61,091 nucleotides of DNA from Bacteroidales bacterium. Its GTDB lineage: Bacteria > Bacteroidota > Bacteroidia > Bacteroidales > UBA932. Of this stretch, positions 42,268-50,874 are shown piece after piece. The position numbers and the translations under genes are program-made. The stretch covers positions 1 through 61,091 of the forward strand of contig JAFYWC010000117.1 of the NCBI GenBank assembly GCA_017546585.1. The letters run 5' to 3'. Numbering within the stretch: position 1 is the stretch's first letter; every line of letters begins with the position of its first letter. Below the pieces are notes generated by a model. The model saw nothing but the letters and a program-made list of their open reading frames with translations. It ran no database searches and had not been told where the DNA came from.

Positions 42268-43767
42268 TTAATAGTTGTTCTGTACAAGGTTAGGGTCCTT
42301 GTCACACTCCGACTGAGGAAGAGGCCAATATTTCTTGTTCTCTGTCCAGTCGTTCTGACGCCACTCGTGGTTGGCTGCCTTGAGGACAGTCGCCGCCTGA
42401 CCTGTACGGATGAGGTCCCAGTAGCGTTTTCCTTCACCGACGAACTCCTTGTGGCGCTCCTCGAGGATAGAAAGCTGGTCTGTACCTGTATCAGAGCAGT
42501 TAGCACGCGCACGGACCTCCGCAAGACAATTGCTGCGGTCCTTGCCTGTAAGCACTCCAAGCTCCGCTGCGTTGAGAAGAGTCTCTGCATAGCGGTAGTA
42601 ACGCTGGTTGTTGCCGTAGTTCATATCGGCGTCAGCGATCTGGCCGTGGTTGCCGTTCATTCTTGCGACATACTTCTTGAGGAAGAGGCCGGTATACTGC
42701 CAACGTGTCTCACCGAGAGTAAGGTCCGGGAACTCATAGTAGAAGTTGAGGATACCTCCGTCACGACGGATATCTCCCTCCTCATACATATCCCAAGCTG
42801 ACTGGGCTACAGGACCGAAGCCCCATCCGCCCTTGTAGCCAGAAGCCTCAGGAGCACCAGGAACACCGGAAAGCATAGGATATACTGAACCGCCGCTGTA
42901 GATAGGGTTGCCCCAAGAACGTGCAGCGCCCTCAGACATATAGTTGATCTCCCAGACAGACTCTGTTCCCCACTCGCCAGACTCTTCCCAGATAGATGCG
43001 AAGTCAGATACGAGAGAGTACTTTCCGCTGGTGATGATCTCATCCATAAACTCGAGAGCCTTTGCGTAGCGAGCCTGGTCGTTCTGATACATAACAGCCT
43101 CTGCATAAAGCATATAAGCCATAGCCTTGGTCACGCGACCTTCGTTTCCGGCAGCAGCCTTCATAGGGAGCACATTGAGTTCGAACGCCTCTTCGAGACG
43201 TGTGACGATGTTCTCATACACCTCGTCAGCCTTGAGCTGAGGAGCGATATACGGAGCCTCGAGGTTCTTGTCATAATAAGGGACATTTCCCCAGAACTTC
43301 CAGAGAAGTGTGTAGTAGAACGCCTTGAGGACTGTAGCCTCTGCCTTGTAAAGGTTCTTCTTCTCCTCGGTCATACCAGGCACTCCGTCAACGTTCTCGA
43401 GAACGTGGCAGGCACGGTTGATACCGGAGTAGCAGATTGTCCAGATGGCGCCGCACTGCTCGAGAGAAGTGACATTATAGAAGTGGGTCTTCACGAGCTT
43501 AGGCTGGTCACCTTCGTTCGATCCGCCGCAATAGATGTCATCCGCCATAATGTCTGACACCATATTGAGGGCGTCGTACTCGTTGAAGTAGTCGAACCAC
43601 TTCAACGGGTCGTAAGCTGCCACCAGACCCTGGAACATACGCTCTTCGTTGATATAGTACTCGCTCTGAGGCTCTGAAGAGTTATGCACAGCGGTAACGA
43701 AATCCTTACCGCACGATGAAAGCATCAGAACTGCAAAAGCGCAGATTGCATAAAATATCTTTTTCAT
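42268..43767 (-). CDS. SusD/RagB-family outer-membrane lipoprotein (second locus)
   Basis: SusD-like lipoprotein of 499 residues (VLMLSSC). Family features are the N-terminal helical region AVHNSSEPQSEYYINEERMFQGLVAAYDPLKWFDYF, YKAEATVLKAFYYTLLWKFWGNVPYY in the TPR region, KAMAYMLYAEAVMYQ, and the C-terminal RHKEFVGEGKRYWDLIRTGQA with KYWPLPQSECDKDPNLVQNNY. The start at 43767 (MKKIFYAICAFAVLML) is preferred over an ATG three codons upstream (43776). It begins 20 bp after its SusC. It is not closely similar to the starch-locus SusD proteins, so this pair serves another glycan. Confidence 0.95.
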   Translation of the reverse strand: MKKIFYAICAFAVLMLSSCGKDFVTAVHNSSEPQSEYYINEERMFQGLVAAYDPLKWFDYFNEYDALNMVSDIMADDIYCGGSNEGDQPKLVKTHFYNVTSLEQCGAIWTICYSGINRACHVLENVDGVPGMTEEKKNLYKAEATVLKAFYYTLLWKFWGNVPYYDKNLEAPYIAPQLKADEVYENIVTRLEEAFELNVLPMKAAAGNEGRVTKAMAYMLYAEAVMYQNDQARYAKALEFMDEIITSGKYSLVSDFASIWEESGEWGTESVWEINYMSEGAARSWGNPIYSGGSVYPMLSGVPGAPEASGYKGGWGFGPVAQSAWDMYEEGDIRRDGGILNFYYEFPDLTLGETRWQYTGLFLKKYVARMNGNHGQIADADMNYGNNQRYYRYAETLLNAAELGVLTGKDRSNCLAEVRARANCSDTGTDQLSILEERHKEFVGEGKRYWDLIRTGQAATVLKAANHEWRQNDWTENKKYWPLPQSECDKDPNLVQNNY

Positions 43768-43786
43768 AATCATCATCCGGAATTAA

Positions 43787-46700
43787 TTAGAAATTAAGAT
43801 TTACACCGACTGAGAATGTACGTGACTGAGGATATACTCCACGGTCGATACCGAGGTCTGAGCTAAAGCCGTTGCCTCCGGTAACCTCAGGGTCACATCC
43901 TACGTACTTGGTGATGGTAAAGAGGTTCTCTGCCTGAGCATATACTCTGAGGCGCTGGATGGCAACCTTCTTTGTCCACTTCTGAGGGATAGTGTAACCG
44001 AGCTGGACATTACGTGCGCGGAGGAATGAAGCGTCCTCTACCCAAAGGTCAGATGCACGGTAGTTGTTGTTCGCAGACTCGAACATAAACTTAGGCTGAG
44101 TGTTCGATGTGCCCTCGCCTGTCCAGCGGTTGAGGATTGTCTTAGGAAGGTTCACATAGTACAGGTCGGTACGACGTGTCACGTTGAACACCTGGTTTCC
44201 GATTGTACCCTGGAGGAGCATACTGAAGTCGATGCCCTTCCACTCGAGAGAGATGTTGAGACCCAATGACCAGTCAGGAACACCCTTTCCGATATATGTG
44301 CGGTCCTCGTCATCGATGTCACCGTCACCGTCGATATCCACGAATCTCACGTCGCCAGGAGCAGCGTTAGGCTGGAGCGGCTTGCCTGCCTCGTTAACAT
44401 AAGCTGCAACCTCTTCCTCATTCTGGAAGATGCCGTCAGTCTTGTGTCCGTAGAAATATGGGAACGGAAGGCCTACGATACCTCTGGTGAGCTGGCCGAT
44501 CTTGTGGTCTGAGCCGTAGAATGCTGTAGCATCGTCAGTAAGCTTTGTAAGACGGTTCACATTGTATGTGGCATTTGCTGAAATGCTGTAGCTGAGGTCT
44601 CCGTAAGTGTCACGGTATCCGAAATCCAACTCGATACCTGCGTTCGACATTGTGCCGACATTTCCTTCCGGTGCAGAATCACCTGCATAGCCAGGCACCT
44701 GCATAGCCATAAGCATACCTGAAGTGATCTTGTTGTAGTAGTCAGCGGTCAAAGTGAGTCGGTTGCCGAGGAATCCAAGGTCGACTCCGAGGTCGGTCTG
44801 GATCGACTGCTCCCACTTCGCATCAGGGTTTGCAAGACCGTTAGGCTTGGCTCCGATGCTGATGGTCTCGCTGCCGTTCGCGCCTGAACCGAAGGTGTAG
44901 TTATTGCCGGTGCTCATATAAACGGCATACTTGAAATCAGGAATGCCGTCGTTACCGTTGATACCCCAGGATCCGCGGACCTTCAACATTGAAAGCCAAT
45001 TGACATCCTTGAGGAATTCCTCGTTCTTCGCGTTCCAACCTGCACTGACTGACGGGAAGTAACCCCACTTGTTGTTAGGTCCGAAGTGTGAAGAAGCATC
45101 GGCACGCATTGTAGCCTGGATCATATAGCGCTCGTCGTAGTTGTATGATACTCGACCGAAGTAAGAGAGAAGCGAGTAAGCGATTGAGTTCCAGCTTCCC
45201 CAACCGTTGCGGTTGCCGTCAGCCTGCTGACCCACTGTGTTATTTACAGAGATCTTCCACTCGTCGTAAGGATACATAAGTCCGCGTGCGTTTGCACCGA
45301 CGTTCGATCCTGTAGAACGGATGGCTGTCTGTCCGAGAACGGCAGCGACGCTGTGCTTGCCGAATGTCTTGTCATAAGAGATCACATTCTCGAGCTGCCA
45401 TCTGAAAGAACGGTTCATTTCCTGCTGAGCAGACTCTGCATAGTTGATCTTCTCAGTCACTGTAGCGTTTCCGTCCTTGTCATAAGTGGTCTCGGAAGCT
45501 ACAGTATTGTAGTTGTAGCTCTTCGATGAAAGGAAATACTGCTTTGTGTAGCCGTGGTTGCCCCAGAAAGAGAGGTCAATACCCAAAGATGAGCGGAACT
45601 TGAGGGCATCCCAGATATTGAGTTCCACAGCGCCGTTGATGACGAACTTGTCTGTGTCATACTTGGTGCCAGGAAGGCTGAGCGAAGCGAGCGGATTGGT
45701 CTGCTCGTTGTAGACGTTTCCGTCGACAACTGTATAGGCTCTTCCGGAAGCATCTCTCACGATGTGAGCATATCCTTCCGGATACATTGTCTTATACTGT
45801 TCTTCCTCCTCTGGAGTCGCATATACGCTGAGGAGCGGCGACATTGCGAGAGCCGAACCGAGCGGCGAACCGAATTCAGAGTTGGTGCTGATGCCGGTAG
45901 AGTTCATATGTGCATATGAAATCGCAGTATTGAAGGTCATCTTGTTCAGCCAGTTACGCTGCGCTGTATTGTCGAAGAGGACAGCATTCACAGTCTGGCG
46001 GACAGTGACACGGTCATAGTTTGAACGGCCGTAGTTACCACCGATTGTACCTTCCTTGTAGAGATAGCCGACAGAAGTCGAATAAGTGAGCTTGTCGTTA
46101 CCGCCTGTGATGTTGAGGTCGTGCTTCTGGACAGGAGCATTGTCGTTGAAGATGAGTTCAACCCAGTCTGTTCCCTCGCCGAACGAATATGGATCGTCAT
46201 AGATAGGAGCCTTGCCTGAATTCACATAACCTTCATTCATCATAATGGCATACTCTGTAGCGTTAAGCACTGAAGGTTTGCGCCAAGGGTTCTGCCATCC
46301 GTATGAGAAGTCGTAGTTGACCTTTGTCTTACCCTTCTGGCCCTGTTTTGTAGTCACGAGGATTACACCGTTGGCTGCACGTGCACCGTAGACAGCACCC
46401 GAAGCTGCGTCCTTGAGTACTTCGATACGCTCAATGTCGTTAGGATTCAGATAGTCGAGGCCACCGCTGACTGCGAAGCCGTCGATGATGTAGAGAGGGT
46501 CACTTCCGTTTGTAGAACCGATACCGCGGACGCGGATCTGGGAAGTAGCATCCGGAGCTCCGGAAGGAGAGACAACCACCACTCCGGAAGTCATACCCTG
46601 GAGGAGGTTCTCGATTCGAGTCTGAGATTGAGATTTGAGGTCTTCAGACGTGATTGAAGAAATCGCTGCCGTAACAACGCTCTTCTTCTGGACTCCGTAA

Positions 46701-47029
46701 CCGATGACTACGGTTTCTTCCAGCATCTCGTTATCCTCCTGGAGGACAACTTCTACAAAGCCTGATCCTACAGGAACCTTTGCTGTCTTGTAACCGATGG
46801 AGGTCACAACCAGAACAGCATCCGCAGGGACTGCCTTGTCAAACACGAAATTACCGTCAAGATCCGCTGTCGTACCGTTGGCTGTGCCTTCGACAACGAC
46901 TGCAGCGCCGATTACAGGCAGACCTGCAGAATCCTTGACTGTACCTTTCACTTGCTGAGCAAACGCACTGGCGCAGCTCAGACCCATTATCGCAAAGATA
47001 AGGGCGATTCGATAAGCTAGGTGTTTCAT
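43787..47029 (-). CDS. SusC/RagA-family TonB-dependent transporter (second locus)
   Basis: Outer-membrane TonB-dependent importer of 1080 residues. The signal peptide ends ASAFAQ. It has a CarboxypepD_reg-like domain (VKGTVKDSAGLPVIGAAVVVEG), TonB-box/plug (EETVVIGYGVQKKSVVTAAISSI; SGAVYGARAANGVILVTTKQG) and a barrel ending TFSVGVNLNF. It is the first gene of the second polysaccharide operon. A -7 box (TATATTTG, 47102-47095) lies about 66 bp upstream, back-to-back with that of the divergent GH53 gene. It partners the next SusD. Confidence 0.96.
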   Translation of the reverse strand: MKHLAYRIALIFAIMGLSCASAFAQQVKGTVKDSAGLPVIGAAVVVEGTANGTTADLDGNFVFDKAVPADAVLVVTSIGYKTAKVPVGSGFVEVVLQEDNEMLEETVVIGYGVQKKSVVTAAISSITSEDLKSQSQTRIENLLQGMTSGVVVVSPSGAPDATSQIRVRGIGSTNGSDPLYIIDGFAVSGGLDYLNPNDIERIEVLKDAASGAVYGARAANGVILVTTKQGQKGKTKVNYDFSYGWQNPWRKPSVLNATEYAIMMNEGYVNSGKAPIYDDPYSFGEGTDWVELIFNDNAPVQKHDLNITGGNDKLTYSTSVGYLYKEGTIGGNYGRSNYDRVTVRQTVNAVLFDNTAQRNWLNKMTFNTAISYAHMNSTGISTNSEFGSPLGSALAMSPLLSVYATPEEEEQYKTMYPEGYAHIVRDASGRAYTVVDGNVYNEQTNPLASLSLPGTKYDTDKFVINGAVELNIWDALKFRSSLGIDLSFWGNHGYTKQYFLSSKSYNYNTVASETTYDKDGNATVTEKINYAESAQQEMNRSFRWQLENVISYDKTFGKHSVAAVLGQTAIRSTGSNVGANARGLMYPYDEWKISVNNTVGQQADGNRNGWGSWNSIAYSLLSYFGRVSYNYDERYMIQATMRADASSHFGPNNKWGYFPSVSAGWNAKNEEFLKDVNWLSMLKVRGSWGINGNDGIPDFKYAVYMSTGNNYTFGSGANGSETISIGAKPNGLANPDAKWEQSIQTDLGVDLGFLGNRLTLTADYYNKITSGMLMAMQVPGYAGDSAPEGNVGTMSNAGIELDFGYRDTYGDLSYSISANATYNVNRLTKLTDDATAFYGSDHKIGQLTRGIVGLPFPYFYGHKTDGIFQNEEEVAAYVNEAGKPLQPNAAPGDVRFVDIDGDGDIDDEDRTYIGKGVPDWSLGLNISLEWKGIDFSMLLQGTIGNQVFNVTRRTDLYYVNLPKTILNRWTGEGTSNTQPKFMFESANNNYRASDLWVEDASFLRARNVQLGYTIPQKWTKKVAIQRLRVYAQAENLFTITKYVGCDPEVTGGNGFSSDLGIDRGVYPQSRTFSVGVNLNF

Positions 47030-47094
47030 TGGTTTGTGTTTAAGTGTATTGTGTTAAGTGTGTCTTATCGAAGTATGTATTGTCGTGGTCGTAG

Positions 47095-47131
47095 CAAATA
47101 TAATGATTTCAAACAATTTTCAATATATTTG
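47095..47131. promoter_or_regulatory. Back-to-back -7 boxes for susC (second locus) and GH53
   Basis: TATATTTG on the minus strand (47102-47095) and TATATTTG on the plus strand (47124-47131) form a perfect inverted repeat 21 bp apart. The plus box lies 34 bp before the GH53 start. On the minus strand TTG sits 18 bp upstream of its -7 box. The two promoters occupy the same DNA, so the two transcription units are probably controlled together or compete. Confidence 0.7.
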
Positions 47132-47164
47132 CCAAAGTAAAAATCACACGGAAATTTAAATTTT

Positions 47165-48268
47165 ATGAAACTTCTCTGCATATCAGCCGCGATGATTCTA
47201 ACGTTCGCATCCTGCGGCAACGACCCATACGGACCGACAGACTATGTGCCTGAAACCCAGAAGCCTGAAGAGAAGCCTGACGTGCCCGGCAAGACAGCCG
47301 GATACGCCGAGGGAGCCGACATCAGCTGGGTCACCCAGATGGAGGCGGACGGGCAGAAATTCTACACTGCCGACGGCAAGGAAATGGAGTGCACGGCCCT
47401 TATGAAGGAGCTCGGACTCGACGCCATCCGACTGCGCGTCTGGGTCGATCCTGACGGCGGATGGTGCGGAAAGGACGACGTGGTGGCGAAGGCCAAGAGG
47501 GCTCAGAATCTGGGGATGAGGATAATGATAGACTTCCATTACAGCGATTCCTGGGCTGACCCGTCAAAGCAGGTAACACCTTCTGCCTGGGCAAGTTACA
47601 GTATAGGCGAATTGGCAGATGCCGTAAGCGCGCACACTTCGGAAGTGCTGCAGGCATTGAAGGACAACGGCGTGGAAGTAGAGTGGGTGCAGATCGGAAA
47701 CGAGGTCAACAACGGTATGCTTCACCCTCTCGGAAAGGTGCAGGGAAACACTGCTGAAAACTTCATAACCCTGACCAGGGCGGGCCGCAATGCAGCACGC
47801 AAGATCTATCCGGAAGTAAAGACGATCATCCACGTGAGCAACGGTCACGACGAAGGACTTTTCGAGTGGTTTTTCGGGCTGATGAAGACCGGCGGAGCAG
47901 AGTATGACATCATCGGAATGTCGCTCTATCCGACCTGGTGGGAGGGCAGCGGATGGTGCGACTGGAAAGCCAATGCGGACCGCTGCATAGCGAACATTAA
48001 AACTCTTTCTTCGAAATACGCTAAACCGGTGATGCTCTGCGAGTTCGGTATGCCGGTTTCCGAGGTTCAGATGTCAAGGGAAGCGCTTCAGCATATGCTT
48101 GAAAAGACCAGGGAAATCGAGCAGTGTGCAGGCCTTTTCTGGTGGGAGCCGCAGACCGACGGAGTATGGAAGCCGGCGAGCTACAACGCCCTTGGCTGGG
48201 GAGCCTACGACAAGGGTGCATTCAAGAACGGAAAAGCGACTGCAGCATTGGAGCCTTTCGGCAGGTAA
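47165..48268 (+). CDS. GH53 endo-beta-1,4-galactanase lipoprotein
   Basis: Lipoprotein of 367 residues (LTFASC). The GH53 TIM barrel starts at GADISWVTQMEADGQKFY and contains MRIMIDFHYSDSWADPSKQ, the acid/base Glu in QIGNEVNNGMLHPLG (about 179) and the nucleophile Glu in MLCEFGMPV (about 292). LFWWEPQTDG lies near the end. GH53 enzymes cleave beta-1,4-galactan side chains of pectin or arabinogalactan. The start follows the -7 box by 34 bp. An intrinsic terminator follows at 48292-48320. Together with the divergent GH16 operon it points to a galactose-containing target. Confidence 0.95.
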   Translation: MKLLCISAAMILTFASCGNDPYGPTDYVPETQKPEEKPDVPGKTAGYAEGADISWVTQMEADGQKFYTADGKEMECTALMKELGLDAIRLRVWVDPDGGWCGKDDVVAKAKRAQNLGMRIMIDFHYSDSWADPSKQVTPSAWASYSIGELADAVSAHTSEVLQALKDNGVEVEWVQIGNEVNNGMLHPLGKVQGNTAENFITLTRAGRNAARKIYPEVKTIIHVSNGHDEGLFEWFFGLMKTGGAEYDIIGMSLYPTWWEGSGWCDWKANADRCIANIKTLSSKYAKPVMLCEFGMPVSEVQMSREALQHMLEKTREIEQCAGLFWWEPQTDGVWKPASYNALGWGAYDKGAFKNGKATAALEPFGR

Positions 48269-48291
48269 AACGGGGCTTTGCGAGATAAGGA

Positions 48292-48320
48292 ACATACGGC
48301 CTACGGCCGTGTGTTTTTTT
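48292..48320 (+). terminator. Intrinsic terminator of the GH53 gene
   Basis: ACATACGGCC pairs with GGCCGTGTGT around a TAC loop and is followed by a run of T. The T run at its end overlaps the -33 box of the next promoter. Confidence 0.8.
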
Positions 48321-48348
48321 GTTTTCTGCGATGTTTTGATTATTTTTG
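48318..48348 (+). promoter_or_regulatory. Consensus promoter of the lipoprotein/subtilase operon
   Basis: TTTG (48318-48321) and TATTTTTG (48341-48348) are separated by exactly 19 bp, a perfect Bacteroidota -33/-7 arrangement. The start codon of the first subtilase is 23 bp downstream of the -7 box (48371). It is the only promoter I can see for the 11.8-kb operon. Confidence 0.75.
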
Positions 48349-48370
48349 CGGATTGTTATCTATTTTGACG

Positions 48371-50440
48371 ATGAAGCATTTAATAATCAACATTGTAGCC
48401 CTCGCCGCCGTAGCCATCAGCTGCACCGAGGGATTCCAAGAGTACAATGCCGAGTATTCAAGCCCTAACACATTGGAAGCCAAGCTTGTAGGAGGCACCG
48501 ACGGAGACATCGTTCCGGGAACCGTCCTCATCAGACTGAGCGAAGAGGCCACCAAGAGCGTGATCGAGGGCAATTTTTCACAGATTTCAGAGGAACTTTT
48601 CGGTGACGTGAAGGTCACTTCACTGACCAGCGCCCTTCCTGTCCAGCCGAAGAACGCCGAGGCTGCCAGAAAGTACGGACTTCACCAGTGGTTCACTGCA
48701 GAATTCGACAGAAACACCCCTGTGCAGACTGTAGCCGGAAGACTTGCAAAGTCTCCGAAGGTAAGCACTGTGCAGTACACAAGATTCATCGAGCCGACAA
48801 TCTCGGAGGAGGTCTTCCCTGCCGAGCTCCCTGCCCTGACAAAGAGCGGAGATGCTTCCGAGAATCCTTTCAACGACCCTTTCGCACAACATCAGTGGAA
48901 CCTCCACAACGACGGATCCATCAGCAAGAAGGCTGTTGCCGGAGCCGACGTCGGAGTGAGAGAGGCGTGGAGACTCACCGGCGGCGACCCTAGCGTCGTC
49001 GTTGCCGTATTCGACTGCGCCGTATCCGCAAGACACGAGGACCTCGCCGACGCCGTATGGAAAAACGAGGCCGAGGTCAACGGACAGGACGATGTGGACG
49101 ATGACGGAAACGGATTCATCGACGACAAATACGGTTTCAACTTCGTAGGCTGCTATGCGATCAATGCCGATTACGTCAACGGAGCGCTCGACGGCCAGAA
49201 GCAGGCCGCTGTCAAGGGCAAGTCGCTCAACAGCATCGCGGGAAGCGGACACGGAACCCACGTTGCAGGAATCATCGGTGCGACCAACAACAACGGAAAG
49301 GGCGTAAGCTCGATCGCCGGCGGCACCGGAAACGGTGACGGCGTGAGACTGATGTCCTGCCAGATCTTCGAAGGTTCTTCATACTGCGCAGACGCACAGA
49401 ACGCTGCGGCCTTCATCTACGCTGCCGACAACGGAGCCTGCATCGCACAGTGCTCGTACGGCAACTCGAACGTCATCACAAACGATGATCTCTACATCAA
49501 CGGAGGCCAGCTCATCACAGACTCCGGTTCCACAAAGGTGACAGCATCCACTCTCGAGAACGCTGCTCTCAGATACTTCCTTGACCCGTCGAACAGCAAC
49601 CACGAGGCAATGGAAGGAAACATCGCAGTCTTCGCGGCCGGCAACCACAAGAATCCTTATTCGATCTACCCGGGAGCTCTTTCGTATGTGATTTCAGTTA
49701 CCGCTATGGGATGGAACTTCCTTCCTGGTGACTACACCAACTACGGCCCAGGCTGCAAGATCGTGGCACCTGGCGGTCAGTACAGCGGAGTCACAGGCGA
49801 CTATGCGTCAATGATCCTCTCTACAGGAGTGTCGGGAGCAATGACACAGTCGCCGGGAGTCGAGACCGAAAAAGGCACAAGCAAGCATTACGTGTATATG
49901 CAGGGAACTTCAATGGCCTGTCCACACGTTTCAGGCGTAGTTGCCCTCGGACTTTCATATGCGAAGAAGCTCGGAAAGAAGTTCACCCGCGAGCAGGTGC
50001 AGTCAATGCTCCTCACATCCGTGACAGACATCGACCAGTTCAACCCAGGCGGAAATATGAGCAAGTATATGGGCAAGATGGGAACAGGCGCCGTGGATGC
50101 GTGGAAGTTCCTTATGGCCATCGAAGGCACACCGACTTTCCTCGCACAGCTCGGCCAGACTGTAAAGATCGACATCAGCAGATACTGCAGCCCGTCACAG
50201 ACCTACGAGGTGGCGATGGACGAGGCATCCCTCAAGTCTCTCGGACTTGACGCTGTTCCTGAAGTGAAGGACGGATGCATCGAAATCTGCTGCAAGAACA
50301 TCGGAGCCGGCAAGCTCACCCTCAGCGCGTCCGTAGGAAAGGACACCGAGAAAGAGGACGGCATCGGAGAAATGGCATACACCCGCGAGATCTCTATCGC
50401 ATCGAGACCTTTCGCGACTGACAATGGAGGATGGTTGTAA
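48371..50440 (+). CDS. Subtilisin-like serine protease lipoprotein (S8), copy A
   Basis: S8 protease of 689 residues, lipidated at Cys18 (AAVAISC). The start at 48371 is chosen over an ATG at 48278, which precedes the promoter. A pro-domain (about 40-150, GTVLIRLSEEATKSVIEG... WFTAEFDRNTPVQTVAGRL) precedes the catalytic domain. The triad is Asp in VVAVFDCAVSARHEDL (about 213), His in GSGHGTHVAGIIG (about 293) and Ser in GTSMACPHVSGVVAL (about 512). The usual Asp-Ser/Thr-Gly is replaced by DCA. A Ca-binding-like DVDDDGNGFIDD segment follows. The C-terminal beta domain (about 560-689) ends NGGWL. It is paralogous to the protease at 57637. It is the first gene of the operon; the stop overlaps the next ATG (TAATG). 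Confidence 0.94.
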   Translation: MKHLIINIVALAAVAISCTEGFQEYNAEYSSPNTLEAKLVGGTDGDIVPGTVLIRLSEEATKSVIEGNFSQISEELFGDVKVTSLTSALPVQPKNAEAARKYGLHQWFTAEFDRNTPVQTVAGRLAKSPKVSTVQYTRFIEPTISEEVFPAELPALTKSGDASENPFNDPFAQHQWNLHNDGSISKKAVAGADVGVREAWRLTGGDPSVVVAVFDCAVSARHEDLADAVWKNEAEVNGQDDVDDDGNGFIDDKYGFNFVGCYAINADYVNGALDGQKQAAVKGKSLNSIAGSGHGTHVAGIIGATNNNGKGVSSIAGGTGNGDGVRLMSCQIFEGSSYCADAQNAAAFIYAADNGACIAQCSYGNSNVITNDDLYINGGQLITDSGSTKVTASTLENAALRYFLDPSNSNHEAMEGNIAVFAAGNHKNPYSIYPGALSYVISVTAMGWNFLPGDYTNYGPGCKIVAPGGQYSGVTGDYASMILSTGVSGAMTQSPGVETEKGTSKHYVYMQGTSMACPHVSGVVALGLSYAKKLGKKFTREQVQSMLLTSVTDIDQFNPGGNMSKYMGKMGTGAVDAWKFLMAIEGTPTFLAQLGQTVKIDISRYCSPSQTYEVAMDEASLKSLGLDAVPEVKDGCIEICCKNIGAGKLTLSASVGKDTEKEDGIGEMAYTREISIASRPFATDNGGWL

Positions 50441-50859
50441 TGAAAAGAATTCTGTATATGCTTTGCGCAGCACTGCTTATCGTGGCCTGCGGAAACAAGA
50501 ACGGCGACAAGAACCTGACGCTTGAGGAGAAACTCTGCACAGAGTGGCACAGCGAAGCCCTTTCTGTCGACGGAGACGTATATCTTCATTTCGAGATCGA
50601 CAAGACCTTCGAGATCTACCAGAGGATCGGCGAGGGAGCATACCGCCTCTATCGCGGCACCTGGAACCTCGAGGAGAACCTCCTCACCGGAAAATACAAC
50701 GACGGAGAGGACTGGGCAGCCGGCTACAACATTGAAATCAACGGAAACACGCTTACAATGACATCGCTCAACGATGCTGCGGAGGTGACAGTCTACACCA
50801 AGACAGCCATACCGGAAAGTGTGAAGAACGGCAGTGAAACAATAGTGAAATCAATATAA
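50440..50859 (+). CDS. Small lipoprotein, lipocalin-like, copy A
   Basis: Lipoprotein of 139 residues (LLIVAC). The mature part is a single small beta-rich domain: CTEWHSEALSVDGDVYLHFEIDKTFEIYQRIGEGAYRLYRGTW, then TGKYNDGEDWAAGYNIEINGNTLTMTS. This pattern resembles lipocalin-like/DUF4923-type domains, though I cannot name the family firmly. It is homologous along its whole length to the protein at 59692-60135, and both directly follow a subtilase. The TAATG junction with the protease implies coupled, roughly equimolar synthesis, so it may be an inhibitor, chaperone or partner of the protease. That role is inference. Confidence 0.85.
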   Translation: MKRILYMLCAALLIVACGNKNGDKNLTLEEKLCTEWHSEALSVDGDVYLHFEIDKTFEIYQRIGEGAYRLYRGTWNLEENLLTGKYNDGEDWAAGYNIEINGNTLTMTSLNDAAEVTVYTKTAIPESVKNGSETIVKSI

Positions 50860-50874
50860 AACAAACTCTACATT

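Noticed and set aside
48278-48370. Earlier start for subtilase A at 48278
   Set aside because: It lies upstream of the terminator and promoter. The ATG at 48371 gives a proper lipoprotein signal.
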